From Apostichopus japonicus (lineage: Eukaryota > Echinodermata > Holothuroidea > Aspidochirotida > Stichopodidae), in contig NC_092574.1 of NCBI RefSeq assembly GCF_037975245.1, positions 17,087,213 to 17,151,212 on the forward strand: a DNA stretch of 64,000 nt. Direction: 5' to 3'. Of this stretch, positions 48,460 to 61,596 are shown one piece after another. The notes under the pieces were generated by a model. That model was not told the origin of the DNA, did not search any database, and was given only the letters and a program-made list of their open reading frames with translations. Made by a program: the position numbers and the translations under genes. Position 1 is the first letter of the stretch, and each line of letters opens with the position of its first letter.

Positions 48460-51400
48460 CTGACAAATGGTGTATAACATTAATAATAATGATAATGATA
48501 ATAATAATTAAATATCGATAGCGTTTTTTATGTATTATACATTTATGTGAACTTTAATGTCTCCGTCGTCTCTCATAAAAACAAACTTGACATTCTATAG
48601 TCATAAATTCAACCGTTGGTCAGATGGGAATTCAATTTTACATGGCACTTAGGTATAAAATATTAGGCGAATTAAGAAATCATCCAAACTGACTTTCACC
48701 CCCAATATGACAGACTCCAAACAGGTGTACGTTAGACAGGTACATTTTTAAAGAGGTTTGACATATTTCAAGATATGGAATGAACACCGTAGACCGTCTG
48801 GACTGACGAGAGGGTTAGGGAAGGGGATGGGGGGGGGGGGGGGGCAAGGGTTACATCCCCATAAATCGGATAAAATCAATTAGGCGGTCCGGGGAAAGAT
48901 GGGTAATCCTTATTGTAACAATTTTATAGAAAATATTAGCTTATAAATAGGTTTTTTTTCATAAAAAAAAAACATTTTGTCGTTAGATATACAGATAAGG
49001 AAGCTGCGTACCAGAAGACTTCTTCATACTTCCATGGATTTTATACAAATGGAGAATTAAAATAATTGCCCACAGTGACACTTTGTCCCCAATGGCCCGA
49101 CCGGGCTCTCGACGCCGAGAGCCATGGATTAAACTATAACTTAATTCTAAGATACCGACTGAGACTATATACCTAAGTACATTATCAGCTGTTATATACG
49201 GAAAGTCGTTTATTATAAATAAACGCATTAGTCATTCAATATCTTGGCATTATCAATGGAGCTCACGTGATCATAAACGTTATCATAAAGGTATACTAAC
49301 TAACACACCATTTCGTTGACAAGCTTTGAAAACTGGACCAGGAATTGAAAATTAAAACTCTCTTTTAAACTAGCGTCATTATCAACTGTTAATGTCTGCC
49401 AACCATCATCCTTTTAACCAGGAATGTGTCTCACTATAGCACATCCCTGCAAGTTCAACAAATAACACAAGACATCCATTTAAACTTGCTCCAAGTCGTT
49501 TGCCTATTAATTTTCGTTCAGTTCAGTTCAGTTTATTTTAATTTGATTATAAGTGTAAAAGTGCAAGAAGGTGAACTCTAAACATCTTGGAGGCTTGACA
49601 AATTCATCACTCATAGTAAAAAGAAACAGAAAGGAAACGCCTCCGCTATTTCCTCCTTAATGGGAACTCATAAGAAACATACAACATATGGGTCTGGTAC
49701 AACTTGTAAACAACAAAAAAATGGAAGAAAACAAACAAGCATGAGCGAGTTTTTATATTTGTAATATTTTAAGCAAACGAATTTTCCTGGGAATATAGTC
49801 CCGACGTCTTGGAGACATACTGCAATCGTACTATTTCATAAATGATATATGCACATCTTATATTATACGATAGATTTTTTAATATTTTATTAGCCTTATA
49901 GGCCGTATATACAGTAGTAAAAGAAGTTACGAGTGATGATAAAATTAAAATTTAATTCACGCACTATAGGGACAGATATGGAATTTAATGTTCACAGCTC
50001 AAATGATCTTTTTTCTTCCTTCGCTCCTTTTTTCGTCTGTGTCATTAAAGTAGTGGGTCGTGGAGTATTGTCTTTCGCAACCAATTTCAAACTTGCTGTG
50101 CTTTTCAAGTCAAAATTCTCAGATTAAACAGAGCGTTACATTTAAAAATCGACATGCAGATGTTTACTTGTAACTTGCTGGTACTTTCTCTGACATGCTG
50201 ATATATTATCTAATTCTGTGAAACAAATGGCGTTTCTGTATTTACAAAAAGCATTGGAAAGCATTTTAAGCTTCAAAACTTCATCATTGACAGATGTACT
50301 ATACAGCCTATTTTGCATATACAAATCGGGACAGAAGTTGCTACTGAAATGAACTACATTGTAACCCGATGATTTTATGTTTCAGCTTGAGAAGACATTG
50401 TACACATAGTTAATTTGGTTGAGTGTTGATTACGTTAAATATAATTAATTAAAATAATAAATTATTAGATACCCTAATTGAAACACAAATACGAAATCTG
50501 TCACTTGAAACTAAGTATAGCGACGTAAGTATATAACCAGCTCTGTGTATAATCAAGTACGGTTATACATCCAGTAGATATTACAATTAACGATAATTTC
50601 AATTTCAATGTAGCATTACAATTGAAATTTTACCATTCATATCTTTGACGTAATAATGAATACGTACATTCATTACACCTTTCTATATATGAGATATATA
50701 TGTTTTACTAGTGTAGCACCCCTATAATTGTTATGGTAAATTAGGACATGTGATAATTTCCCCTACAAATTCTTGGTACTCATGGAGTGTAATGGCAGGA
50801 AGTTATCATGACTATGCCTTCTTTTCAATTCTTGGAATGCCATTGCTGTGTCCTATAGTATACCAAGAAGAGTAAGCCACTACCTAAGCCATATATCAGC
50901 CATTGCAATGATTCAAGGGCTAAGCTGTCTAAAGAGAGTGAGATCTTCTGCAAATAGATGACCCTTGTGTCCACCTTTTTGTGTTTATATGAACTCATTC
51001 TCTGGGACTACGTCACTAAGTTGTTTACACCTGGTGTCTTAGTGGTTGTTGCGTAATGTTGGTGTTTTCCGATAATGAGTATGCCGATCAGCCGGTTCAT
51101 TTATCTCCTTATTTGGGATGGGCAGGAAGTTGTTAAGTCCTAGGGTACTTCCCCCTGGCTCTATACTTGTGTTATCTAGTAAACTATGTGTTCCCTTCGA
51201 TAGGAACATATAGCCAATGTTGTTTATCCCCTTTATAAATATATCTGCATTGTGTACTCTATATAAGTTACACTAAGCCTATAATCTACCTGTATATAAG
51301 GATATGTCTTTCGTGGAATCCATTACCGAGATCATAGCTAATGTATGTTCTTTAGTTCCCTTTGTGACTGTCTTTGTCGAGAAATTGATCTAAATAGTTG

Positions 51401-54400
51401 TGCAACTGTTAAGTGGTATCTATTCTATTTTCAAGAGAGTCTTATTACAAAGGATATAGGCCTATAATATTATATTATTTTAGTATTTATGCATTTAGTT
51501 GTCTATATTAGGAACACGATAGTAAATTGGGTTTAGGGCAATTCGCACCTGACTGGGACATACTGCATGGTGTCCATCATTGAGATGCCACATCGGCTAG
51601 ATTTGAGCTTTATATCTTATGCTATTTACTGAAAACATATTTCATTTACATACAGCCGTTAATGTTTAGCTTGTACTTACTTTAAATTTGTGTCATATTG
51701 CAGTCGATATTGAGCCTATCATAGGGGTTCATATATTCGCTTTTGTGTTTATATTATATTTGTTTGTGTTGTTATCTCAGATGAGCCAGTTGTTATGGTA
51801 GTAATGTAGGTTTGTATACGTCACGAGGTGCATGGGTATATTATACGTGCCTAACAACCAGGTATCTCGATGCAGGTAAGAGGACCCCCCCCCCCATACA
51901 AGACCAATACGCCCTGTGTGGTAGGATGGATCTGTGGGGTCACAAAACTAACATTTCTACAATTACATGCATACGCCCTGTAAACTCTGTACATGGAAAT
52001 GTGTTCAATCAACTAAGATCAAATTTGATTGTACATTGAAATTCCAACTGATAACTCGTTGTTTCAACTTCTCCTTATTGTAGAGAAATGATATCTGTCT
52101 ACTACAATGTAATAGGGTTAGATCTCGACCCTTTTGATGTTTATTTTGTTCAACGTTAAACATCTTTATATAGAAGTGGAACATTATAAGCATAAACTAT
52201 AGCTGACGATCTTTGAAACAAGAATTTACATAACTGTAAAAATGATCAAAAACGTGTCTTTCATGTAAACTATACATCGGGTGACGACAAGCCGTGTAAG
52301 CGGACACACTGACCTTAGTAATGTGTGTCAAGATACAAAATGACATGTTGACATATGAAGTATCAAAAGAAACATGTTTGATGCTTCTAAATGTTTATAC
52401 TTTGTCAGGCGTCTTGAGACGCCGTGTTTGAGTTACCTTTCACTGCTTAAAAATTAAAATGTTGAATAATAATGTGTCACAGGCAACTGCAGATATTTTG
52501 ATGAAAATTATCACTTTGCCACAAATAGACCCCCGCAGGGAATGTTGTTCAATACGATCATCTGATAGGTGCATCGTACGATAATCAACGACAGAAGGCT
52601 ACTGAGCCTCAACAATGTTGATAGTTTCAATAAATCATAGTGCTGTTTTTTTGTTGTTGCTTGTACACAATGTTTGAAAAGAACAGCGCCAACTTGAGCC
52701 ATAGATCAGTGTGATATGAACGTTATTTTGCGTAGAATACTGAATTTGCTCCCTAAGATGAAAACACTATCCTATCATGATGAGTATCGGTAAAACGAGA
52801 GCCTAGTCTTAACGTTCAACAATACTGATAACACTCACATCTGGTTCTCGCTTGTGTCGTGATAAACATGAACCAAACGGATAATCAAACATATGTTAAG
52901 ACGTGATTTCATTACATTCACTCATGATCACTGTAATATGTAATTTAAGTTACGGAAAAATGAAATTTTTCACCTAACATACTTGATGTAGGTTACCACT
53001 GTTGTTTCAATTTCTTATTTAAAATTATGCGATCTACATGTAGCTTTAATGTAGAATCATGCCACCGATGTTATCTGAATGATACAATTATGAGTCATGA
53101 ACGATATTAGTCTAGGGACTTTGGTACGTTATCAGAGTAAAGGTTGTTGGGTTATATCTTATCCTATACAGTCAACTACTTCCTTTTCAATATGTATTGT
53201 ACGTTAAGCTCGCCGTACTAGATGGTGATAGGTTATTCATTTAGTACAACTACGTATCTCACCTATAAGTTATAGGTTGCTGATAATGACCTTTACATGC
53301 ATACATGTTCTTGTTATGAAATCATTACTGTTGCCATGTATGCTGTGTTGAAGGTGCACTGTCTTGAACCAGTAGTCGGAAAAGAAAACCATATATAAAG
53401 TAGTAGTACACCATGTGATTCGAAACACTAACCATGCACATACATGCGTAACAATATCATATCTCATAGTGCATTTAAGAACTCATTTAAGTGAGTAGGC
53501 CAATATGGATTTTTTCCCCTTCAAATACGGCCACATTTGTAGCTATATTAGGTCAAGACTATGCTAGGCTAGTTTTCTATATATTTCGAAGCTAAACGCC
53601 ACTTCGTAGTAAATTAGGTGAAGAAATTTAATAAGATGGGTGGGTCTTTTCTTTCCAACTCCGGATTTGCTGCTACGAAGGAAATTGAAACCTTAAAGTG
53701 GGTCGAACCCGTCACCGCAAAAGCTTAATTGCCATGTACCGGTTATGTCCAGAACAAACAGGGGGCCTTGGACACATATTTACTTTACTTTTTGTACCAC
53801 AACCATCCGTGTTCAATCTGTAATGTGGAAACCCGAAGTTTCTTTAATACTTTAATGAAATCAAAGGCGTGTACTTGGAAAGTTGTACCGAGGGTGAACC
53901 CCAGTGACGAATCTTTTTGGGAGTTCAATAATGTATAGCTAGCTATGCGACTCGCCCCCTGGAAGGGGTAATCTAACCTAGTCGCTGGTAATGACGACAA
54001 CTTGTCTGGATTAAAAAAATGAGAGCAGCGCATACAGCGATGTTTATATATAGGTAAGACATGGTCGTGTGTCTCGTGTGGTTTTGTTTTCGGTGAGAAG
54101 GTAGGCTACTGTATCATCTCTCTGTTGGAGGTGATGAGGGGGGATTTTACTTACTACCAAAAAGAAATTGTCAGCTTGTCGATTTTCTTAGTTTTCTCAG
54201 ACAGTTCTGTTATAAGAAAATAATATACATAATATAAGAAAAACACTCGGGTCATGACAGTTACTAAAACACTTACTTGCGCGTTAATTTGATTTATTCC
54301 GTTTTTGATGGTTGAAATAACTTTGTTTCTCACGTATTAAATATGATATAACACTGATTTGGGCAGGTAAAATCGAATTAGGTGATTTAAACTCAAAACA

Positions 54401-55744
54401 GTGATGGAATGATATCATAATTGCATGGAAGGTGTATGGCTATAATCTATCAGCGTGATACGTCAATGCTACACTTGTAGCTTGTCTCCTTCGCGACAGG
54501 CTATATTCGCCTTGCAGGTAAATTCAGGTTAAAGTCGGATAATGACATTTTGCTGAATCTTTGTACAATATATTCAATTATCTCTGTAGTAAGTGACGCA
54601 AATTATGGGTTTCTATCAATTGCAATCCCAAACGATTTAGTTCAGTACAATGCACTCGTTGTAACGTTATAAGCTTATTCTTAGTATCTTCTTGAAAGCG
54701 AGAGCAAACCAGATACGAGGAACACAAGATTTTTGATGGAACAACCAAAGTCCCTTTTTGAAAACGCGATCTGTAATATAGCCTACTTTACTGCACAAAA
54801 ATCGCATCAAAACGTAACAAAAAATTCGGTAGTACATTAAATGGGTGGAACACAAGTTTGTCTATTCTGCAGACATATAATAACTAGCCTACACGAGGCA
54901 AAACAATGATTGTGATCACATAAAATAGTCTAAGTTAGACCAAGGCGATGCTAGAGACCTGCAGTCTAATATCCGGGCCCTAATGGTTAGCGATATCCAT
55001 TTATGTACGAGCCCTGAACGTAGCTTTCTATACGAGTAACACCGACATGCCGCGGGCAAACTGCAGACACGTCATTCCATTAATAGAATATCAAGTACAT
55101 ACAGGGATGCAGCCTTTTTGTTTCACGCGGATTTATTCCGGGCTGAACTAAGTTCAATGTGCATCGTTCCAGCTTCTCCGTCAGTGAGGTTGGGATGTTT
55201 CTTGCAAATAGCGTTACCGCATACGTGCATGCAGTACCGTATATACCATGCAGACACATGAATACATGGACAGCGTTCACGTGAGCTTGACGAGTGGATC
55301 CCGTAAATCGGCATACAAAGCAATACCCTCCTCACCCCCGGCCCCCCCCCCCCTCCAAAAAGTGTCAAGAAACGAGAAGCTTTGGATTTTGATTCCAAAG
55401 TAAAATATTCCTTCGACACAAAAGTTACAAACGTGAGGTCACGTGTGAATGTTACAATCCATTGATCTTTACGTACTCATACTGTGTCTTAGCAAATTTC
55501 ACTGTATGCTATCACATCTGTGTCTTTCAATCAAACATGTGTTATGTCACTAACAAAATCGTTACCTCTTTTGGTGTGGTAGGATAACACAATGTCAGCC
55601 GCGTAACTATAGGACGGTGCGGACGCCCGGGCCCCCATCGACTGAATAGTCACCCATTAACTAAAACGGCTACAGTATTGATATTAAACGTACAGCCTGT
55701 AAACAATAACCGAGCCCAATGTACCCTCGTGGGCCATTGCTTAT
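48460..55744. other. Gene-poor region
   Basis: Anonymous AT-rich sequence with G/C homopolymers (48829-48843, 51885-51895, 55339-55352). Near 55595 'cagccgcgtaactataggac' resembles one end of a hAT-like element, without a partner. No coding exon is recognised. Confidence 0.45.
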
Positions 55745-56266
55745 TTATCTAGATATCCAGATGGTCCCCATTTTTAAGCTACCGCCAGGGATTACCAACA
55801 TACTGTTCAGTACAGTTATATCTATCGATACCCACCAACATGGGAATTCCAACGAAATTCTGACCTCAACAGAGAAATCCTGATAGCGCCATATTCGGGT
55901 GTCTATAAGGTACCAAATATCCATAATGGCCCATTCCAAGGCCAAACCATGCTTGGGCTTGGGTGTGGATTGTTGACTCTCCCATGGGGGCCCATCTCTA
56001 TTGTTACATCGTTGTCCTGTTACTCTATATAGCTGAATAATGCATGGGTAAGAGAAAGGACGGTAGTTTGCATAATAATGCCCACGAGACGGAATAATGC
56101 ATTCACTCTGTTTGCTCCAAACGCTCTTTCTATATAACACGTTTACAAGAAGGAATGACGGTGAGATGTATAGGTTCAGATGTTTCCATGGGAACTCAAC
56201 ATGCATTATGTGATAGGATAACCCGGCCATGCGATAGACGTTAATCGCTAATGAAGAGAGTGTCAT
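55745..56266 (-). other. Longest anonymous open frame in the right half (173 codons)
   Basis: An uninterrupted minus-strand frame from ATG to stop. It is rich in Trp, Tyr and Cys, with no recognisable domain, no repeats and no clear hydrophobic pattern. Length alone is weak evidence at this base composition. It may be chance, a relic or an unknown gene. Confidence 0.12.
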
Positions 56267-56269
56267 GTA

Positions 56270-58555
56270 TGGCTACTAACTCTAATACTAACAACCTTCA
56301 CGTAATGGAGTCTCCTCTTTTTTCTTTTAGTCTAATTGTCTATCTGTCTGTTTGTCTGTGATACTCGTATGTATATTTTTCGGTTCATTCGTCTGTCTGA
56401 TTTTTCTTGAGTTGGTAATTTTCTGTCGGAAAGTTGTGTCCTGTAAATTATAAATCCAGTACCGATATAAACCAATGTGAAAATCTGTTTGTCGGAAACT
56501 GTCAACAGAAACGAATTTATGGTATGAGATTTTGTTATTGCGAAATTATTGCGCAATTATTCGAAGTAGCATTGTCATGGTAATCAATATAGGTTCAACG
56601 TTTTCCCCAATCCCCAGGGAAAACTTCCGTTCGTAACAGCATGTCTCACGCGATTGCCTTATTTCACTCAAAATATTACCTGTTGATTGAATTAAAAAAG
56701 GGAAAATGACGCAACTTGCCCTCATTGAGAAATAACATAACTGCTACATGTCCGGAAAAAGGAAAATACAAAAGAACTCTGTACTTTCCAATGCCTTTTA
56801 TAGCTCTCCGCGTGCACACTGACCTATTAAACGCGACCCCGCGACTCAAGTCGATTGAACGTCGTAACGTGGATAATTACAAATTGATAATAATAATAAC
56901 AAAAGATTTTTATGGCATCTAATGAAAAGAATAAAATGCTGTATTACGGCATGTTCCAAATGACATGTTTTTTTTTTTAATGTAGATGTAATTCAACGCT
57001 TGTCTATTTTTATATTTTGGCTGAGTTATTACAATTTATAAATCAATGAATAGCGTTTGTTTTGTTGGTCTACGACATCTCAATGCCAACATTCTGGCTT
57101 AAGTAATTCTTCAAGAGATAATTTTGTTAGGGAATTAAAGTAGTATTGATATAAAAACGGCATTACACTACAAAATAAATGTTTACGGTATAGCTGCAGA
57201 ATGCCTTTGGTAAGACGTTTTTAACAGCGGTTTGTGAAAACCGGTGCACCGACGTTTCTTGAAAGGTTATACATTGGAAGCCGGGAATTCACGAGTCGTT
57301 ATTTTCGGTTAAATCACAACGCCTCTAAGTTTTCCTTCTAATATCGTGATGATTTTTCCTGCTCTTATAATTTATTTTTCATTAATCTGTAATACCCTTC
57401 ACGGCGGGCTAACGGATACTGCAAGTGATCGATTTGTGGCACCTTTAATTTAAAGCGGTTTACAGCTTTCAATGACGTAATATATATCTAAGCGGTAAGT
57501 TAAGTATATATATAGTTACCAACAAATAATTGCAACATTTGTGAAAACTGTCACTTCAAGTCAATTATACCCATCATTAAACATAGTTTATTCTTAAATA
57601 ACGCTAATGCAATTAAAAGTGCGCTCAATTGTTTTGGCTACAACGAATAGCGAATGTTATAATTAACGGTTTTACGGAACTCTTACTTTCATAACGTTCT
57701 GTTATTTTACAGAACGGGCAATGAAAAATTAACTAACGATGAATGTACATGCCAACTATTTATTTTAGTGTTGAAAAGCTGTTAAAATGTACAAACGGCA
57801 TGCCATAGTAATATTACGTCAAAATTTTACCTTTAATTTACGTTTTTTTGGTAACAGTGTAATATCTATTGCGCATATTGCGAATGTATGTATGGGTGTT
57901 TGTATGTGTGTGTATGCATGTAAGTATGTGTGGACACACCAACCACGCTACTGTAAGATGATATCTTCTTCGGCCTTCTAAGCACTGAAAATAGATCTAC
58001 CATTTCCTATATAGACAGCAATAACGGTTAAATTTCAACAAACCTTCCGTGGCTTGTATAATATATTTCATATAACAAACAACTTTGGTTACCTATCATT
58101 ACATCCGTCTCCATCTAAATTTAGAATCGATAAGTAATTATACAAATGTCAAACGAACAGTCACTATCTCCATGGTAATTCCTTAACGACCTTGTACACG
58201 TGACCTCTCAAGTGCTGAAATTGCGTGATCGCATCCATGACCTTTGACCTGAACCAAAACCAACAAGATTCTTGTATTGACCAAATGTATATCTTTTCTT
58301 TCCTCATTGAGCAACGTGCACATGTTCGTCGGTAAATTTATTGCATAGGCTGTTAACGGGGAAAATTTTTTGGACGATCGAGATTTGAAGTATACACTTT
58401 CGCTGCCCCGCTCTACAGAATCTGATTACATAATTATGTGTCATACGCATACCCCCATATTTTCCTAGCCAAATTTCGAATTCTCTCTAGGCATGCAGTA
58501 TAAGTTCAAAAATATTCTAAAAAATCTCTTTCTACGAATAGAGACAATCGTCTTT
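56270..58555. other. Intergenic, no gene recognised
   Basis: No gene, array or element with both ends was recognised. Confidence 0.5.
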
Positions 58556-58557
58556 CA

Positions 58558-58558
<1 letters not shown>

Positions 58559-58635
<77 letters not shown>
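58559..58635. repeat. (AT)n microsatellite, about 38 units
   Basis: An uninterrupted TA dinucleotide run, the longest in the window. Confidence 0.97.
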
Positions 58636-58637
<2 letters not shown>

Positions 58638-59544
58638 AAGGTCATTCATTATCAAACGATGGTCACCAAGAATTCTCGAAACAAAGCATATAAGAAGGAA
58701 AAAAACTATTCAATTGAGCAATAAAGCATTTGAAAGATAAATAAATCTTCGAAAACTGAATTAACTATAATCTACAGCGGTATTCAACGATCTTGAATTT
58801 CTTCTGAGTTTATTTTTCTAAAACATTACATATTTCCTTTCATCTCCTGTATTGGCGTCGAATTCATGATTTCTAGGTCAAATTTTGTTTGGCTCCCATG
58901 AAGAATATATAATTTACCAGTACCTGGGATATCCATCGCTTAAAGTGGCATTATGACCACAAAAGGAGAAAGTTTTAAACCTTTCACAAACATGCTCCGA
59001 TAATCATGGAATGCATGTATAGCCAACACAATTTCCCCAGAAACAGAAATTTAAATGCGTTCATTTACGTCATATAAAAGAGTACGTATGCGTGCATATA
59101 TGATCTGGGTTAATCCGTTAATCCCTGCATTGGTTGTCAGTTTTCTGAGAATTTTTTAAGGACAAGTTTAAAAAGACTTTGTCTTTTGTTTTGTCGTATG
59201 TAATTCAACAACTTAATGGAAGGCCACAAATCTATTACGGTTTGTTAGTCTCTCAATCTTTAAAGAACGTTCCACGACGACACCGTCGTTACTATTGCGT
59301 TACCGTAATCTTTATTATTACTTACACTCAACGCAACTCTTCAGTCTTAACAACGGTTTCGGTATCAATAGAGCCTATTAATTTTGTAATTTAGCTATTT
59401 TCGCTATTTTCACAATTTTCCATTTTGTTATAAAGGACGAAAGAATCAGGGGGCAAAAAGTTTGCCAAACTCCCCCACCCCCTCCCTTATTCATGCTAAC
59501 AGTGGCCTAAATAAATACTACTCATTGCTTACATACATACTTTT

Positions 59545-60300
59545 AATAGTTTTATGAATTATTCAAACCAAAAAGAGATATTTATCCATGAGAATATTAC
59601 AGTTAATTTTTCCAAGAAATTTACCGCTAGCATGGCCTATATAGCCTCACGTATACATGTTATACAAATAGATTTAGAGGTTGGCAGATTTCCTGAAAGT
59701 GTGTGCTTGTGTTCTTTGTAAAAGTTAAAGAAATAAAAGTTGCACAAGCTTATATCGTCATGAACTATATAGTCTGAAAGTGGAATAAAAGACTACCCAA
59801 CAATTTCTTGCAGACTTCAATAGTTCTATGAATTATACAGACCAAAAAGGGATATTTATCCATGAGAATATTACAGTTAATTTTTCCAAGAAATTTACCC
59901 CTAGCATGGCCTATATAGCCTCACGTATAAATGCTATACAAATAGATTAGAGGTTGGCAGATTTCCTGAAAGTGTGTGCTTGTGTTCTTTGTAAAAGTTA
60001 AAGAAATAAAAGTTGCACACGCTTATATCGTCATTAACTATTTAGTCTGAAAGTGGAATAAAAGACTACCCAATTGCTTGCAGACTTCAATAGTTCTATG
60101 AATTATACAGACCAAAGAGGGATACTTATCCATGAGAACGATAGCATAAAATAGCCTCGCGAATAAATGTAAGAAAAATAGATAACAGGTTGACAAATCT
60201 CCTGAAATGATGTGATTGTGTTTCATTTAAAATAAATCCTAAAACATTTTGCAATCTTATATCTTCATGGAGGAGTCTGAACATGAAATGATTTCTGCAG
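59545..60300 (+). repeat. ~265-280-bp tandem repeat, 2 strong copies and 1 diverged copy
   Basis: 'gatatttatccatgagaata' recurs at 59577 and 59849, with a diverged 'gatacttatccatgagaacg' at 60120. 'cctagcatggcctatatagc' and 'gcagatttcctgaaagtgtg' recur in the first two copies. The third copy has lost a middle segment. Confidence 0.92.
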
Positions 60301-61020
60301 TGCTGGTAATTTAAAGGACGTGGTAAAAAAACCGACAAGTTTGGTTCTGTTCAAACTTTCTAGAACTTCTTTTGTTACCGTACATATTTAACGGTAAACC
60401 TTGGTAAACCTTAAAAAATGTATTCTTTAGATTTTGTTAGTAATCTTAGCCCTGTAGATGTCCGTCCCTTTCTCGAGTCGAATCCCGCGCCCCCCCCCCA
60501 CCCCCTCCCCTCCCTCCCTCCTCCCATCTTCTCTCTCTCTCTCCCGCTCCTTCTTTTTCTCCAAAATCGGGCGTACTGCTTTATGTCAGAAAACTTTTGC
60601 TATAACATGACGTGTTGGGTCGTAAAGGTCAAACGCCTATCTCTCGCCCCTTTTATGTAGCGGACATGTTGAGTACATAATTCCATATACCCAGTGGGTA
60701 GTATACTATGACTGTACCACCTATAGTGCTGAAATAGGGATCGTATAACCTTGCAAGGAGCAGTTCGTTTTCACACCAAGTGTCTGCTTCAGGTAAATCG
60801 TTCTGGAACTATGCCATTATAATACGAGACTCCATATAATACGCAGCTGTTTAATTCCACGGAGTAACAGTTCACTCTCAATCTGAGAGAGTCAACGATA
60901 ATCACTCTTTAATGTGTTATTTGATTTTCTAGTCATTTTTGTTTTCTCTCTCGGAAAGTTAGCTCGAATAGCGGAGTGCTAACATTCACTCGTATCAGAA
61001 CATAATTGACATAAATTTAA

Positions 61021-61592
61021 AGGATTGGTTCAGTTGTCATACATGTTTATGTTATATGAAAGAGGACAATAAAAGAAACACAATGGTGAAAAAAACTGTT
61101 CAAATATCTTTTTCGGTTAAAGAGATATTCAAGTGTAAAGTTTTATCAGATTGTGTAGAAACTGCTGAAATCTGACTAGCTGTGATGTCACATCCTCATA
61201 TTCCTGAAAAGTCTTTGTTTTTTTTCTCTAAATATTTTGTGAGATTTCATGACTTTCAACCAAAAGATATGTCAGGAGATCTCATATTTGTCAAAGGAAG
61301 TATTTGAGATTAAACATCTGAAGAATTTTTGATTACATTATTTTCAAATGTGTTAAAAAATGTAAATAATTTTTAAAGAAATATATTCACAAATGTTTAG
61401 GAAGTCAGGATGTGACATCACACCCTCACAGTAAGTATTTCTACACCAGTCGTTTTCAAAGAAATTTTGATATCTTCAAAGTGTCATATCTCCTTAACAG
61501 AGCATGCTATCATGGTAGTTTCTTCACTGTTCTTTTTGTCTTTTTGTGCTCTTTCATACAAAATAGACATATCAAACACCTGAACCAATCCT
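61021..61592. mobile_element. TTAA-specific foldback/MITE, 572 bp
   Basis: The left end is AGGATTGGTTCAGTTGT and the right end, reverse-complemented, is AGGATTGGTTCAGGTGT. Both are flanked by TTAA (61017-61020 and 61593-61596). Inverted similarity continues inward ('tatgaaagagNacaa', and 'tgatgtcacatcct' against 'aggatgtgacatca'), so most of it can fold back. The TTAA duplication fits piggyBac- or Kolobok-type transposases acting in trans. The open frame at 61412-61762 inside it is incidental. Confidence 0.8.
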
Positions 61593-61596
61593 TTAA

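Noticed and set aside
55745-56266. 173-codon minus-strand frame as a gene
   Set aside because: No domain, no codon or splice support and unusual Trp/Cys content; kept only as an anonymous open frame.
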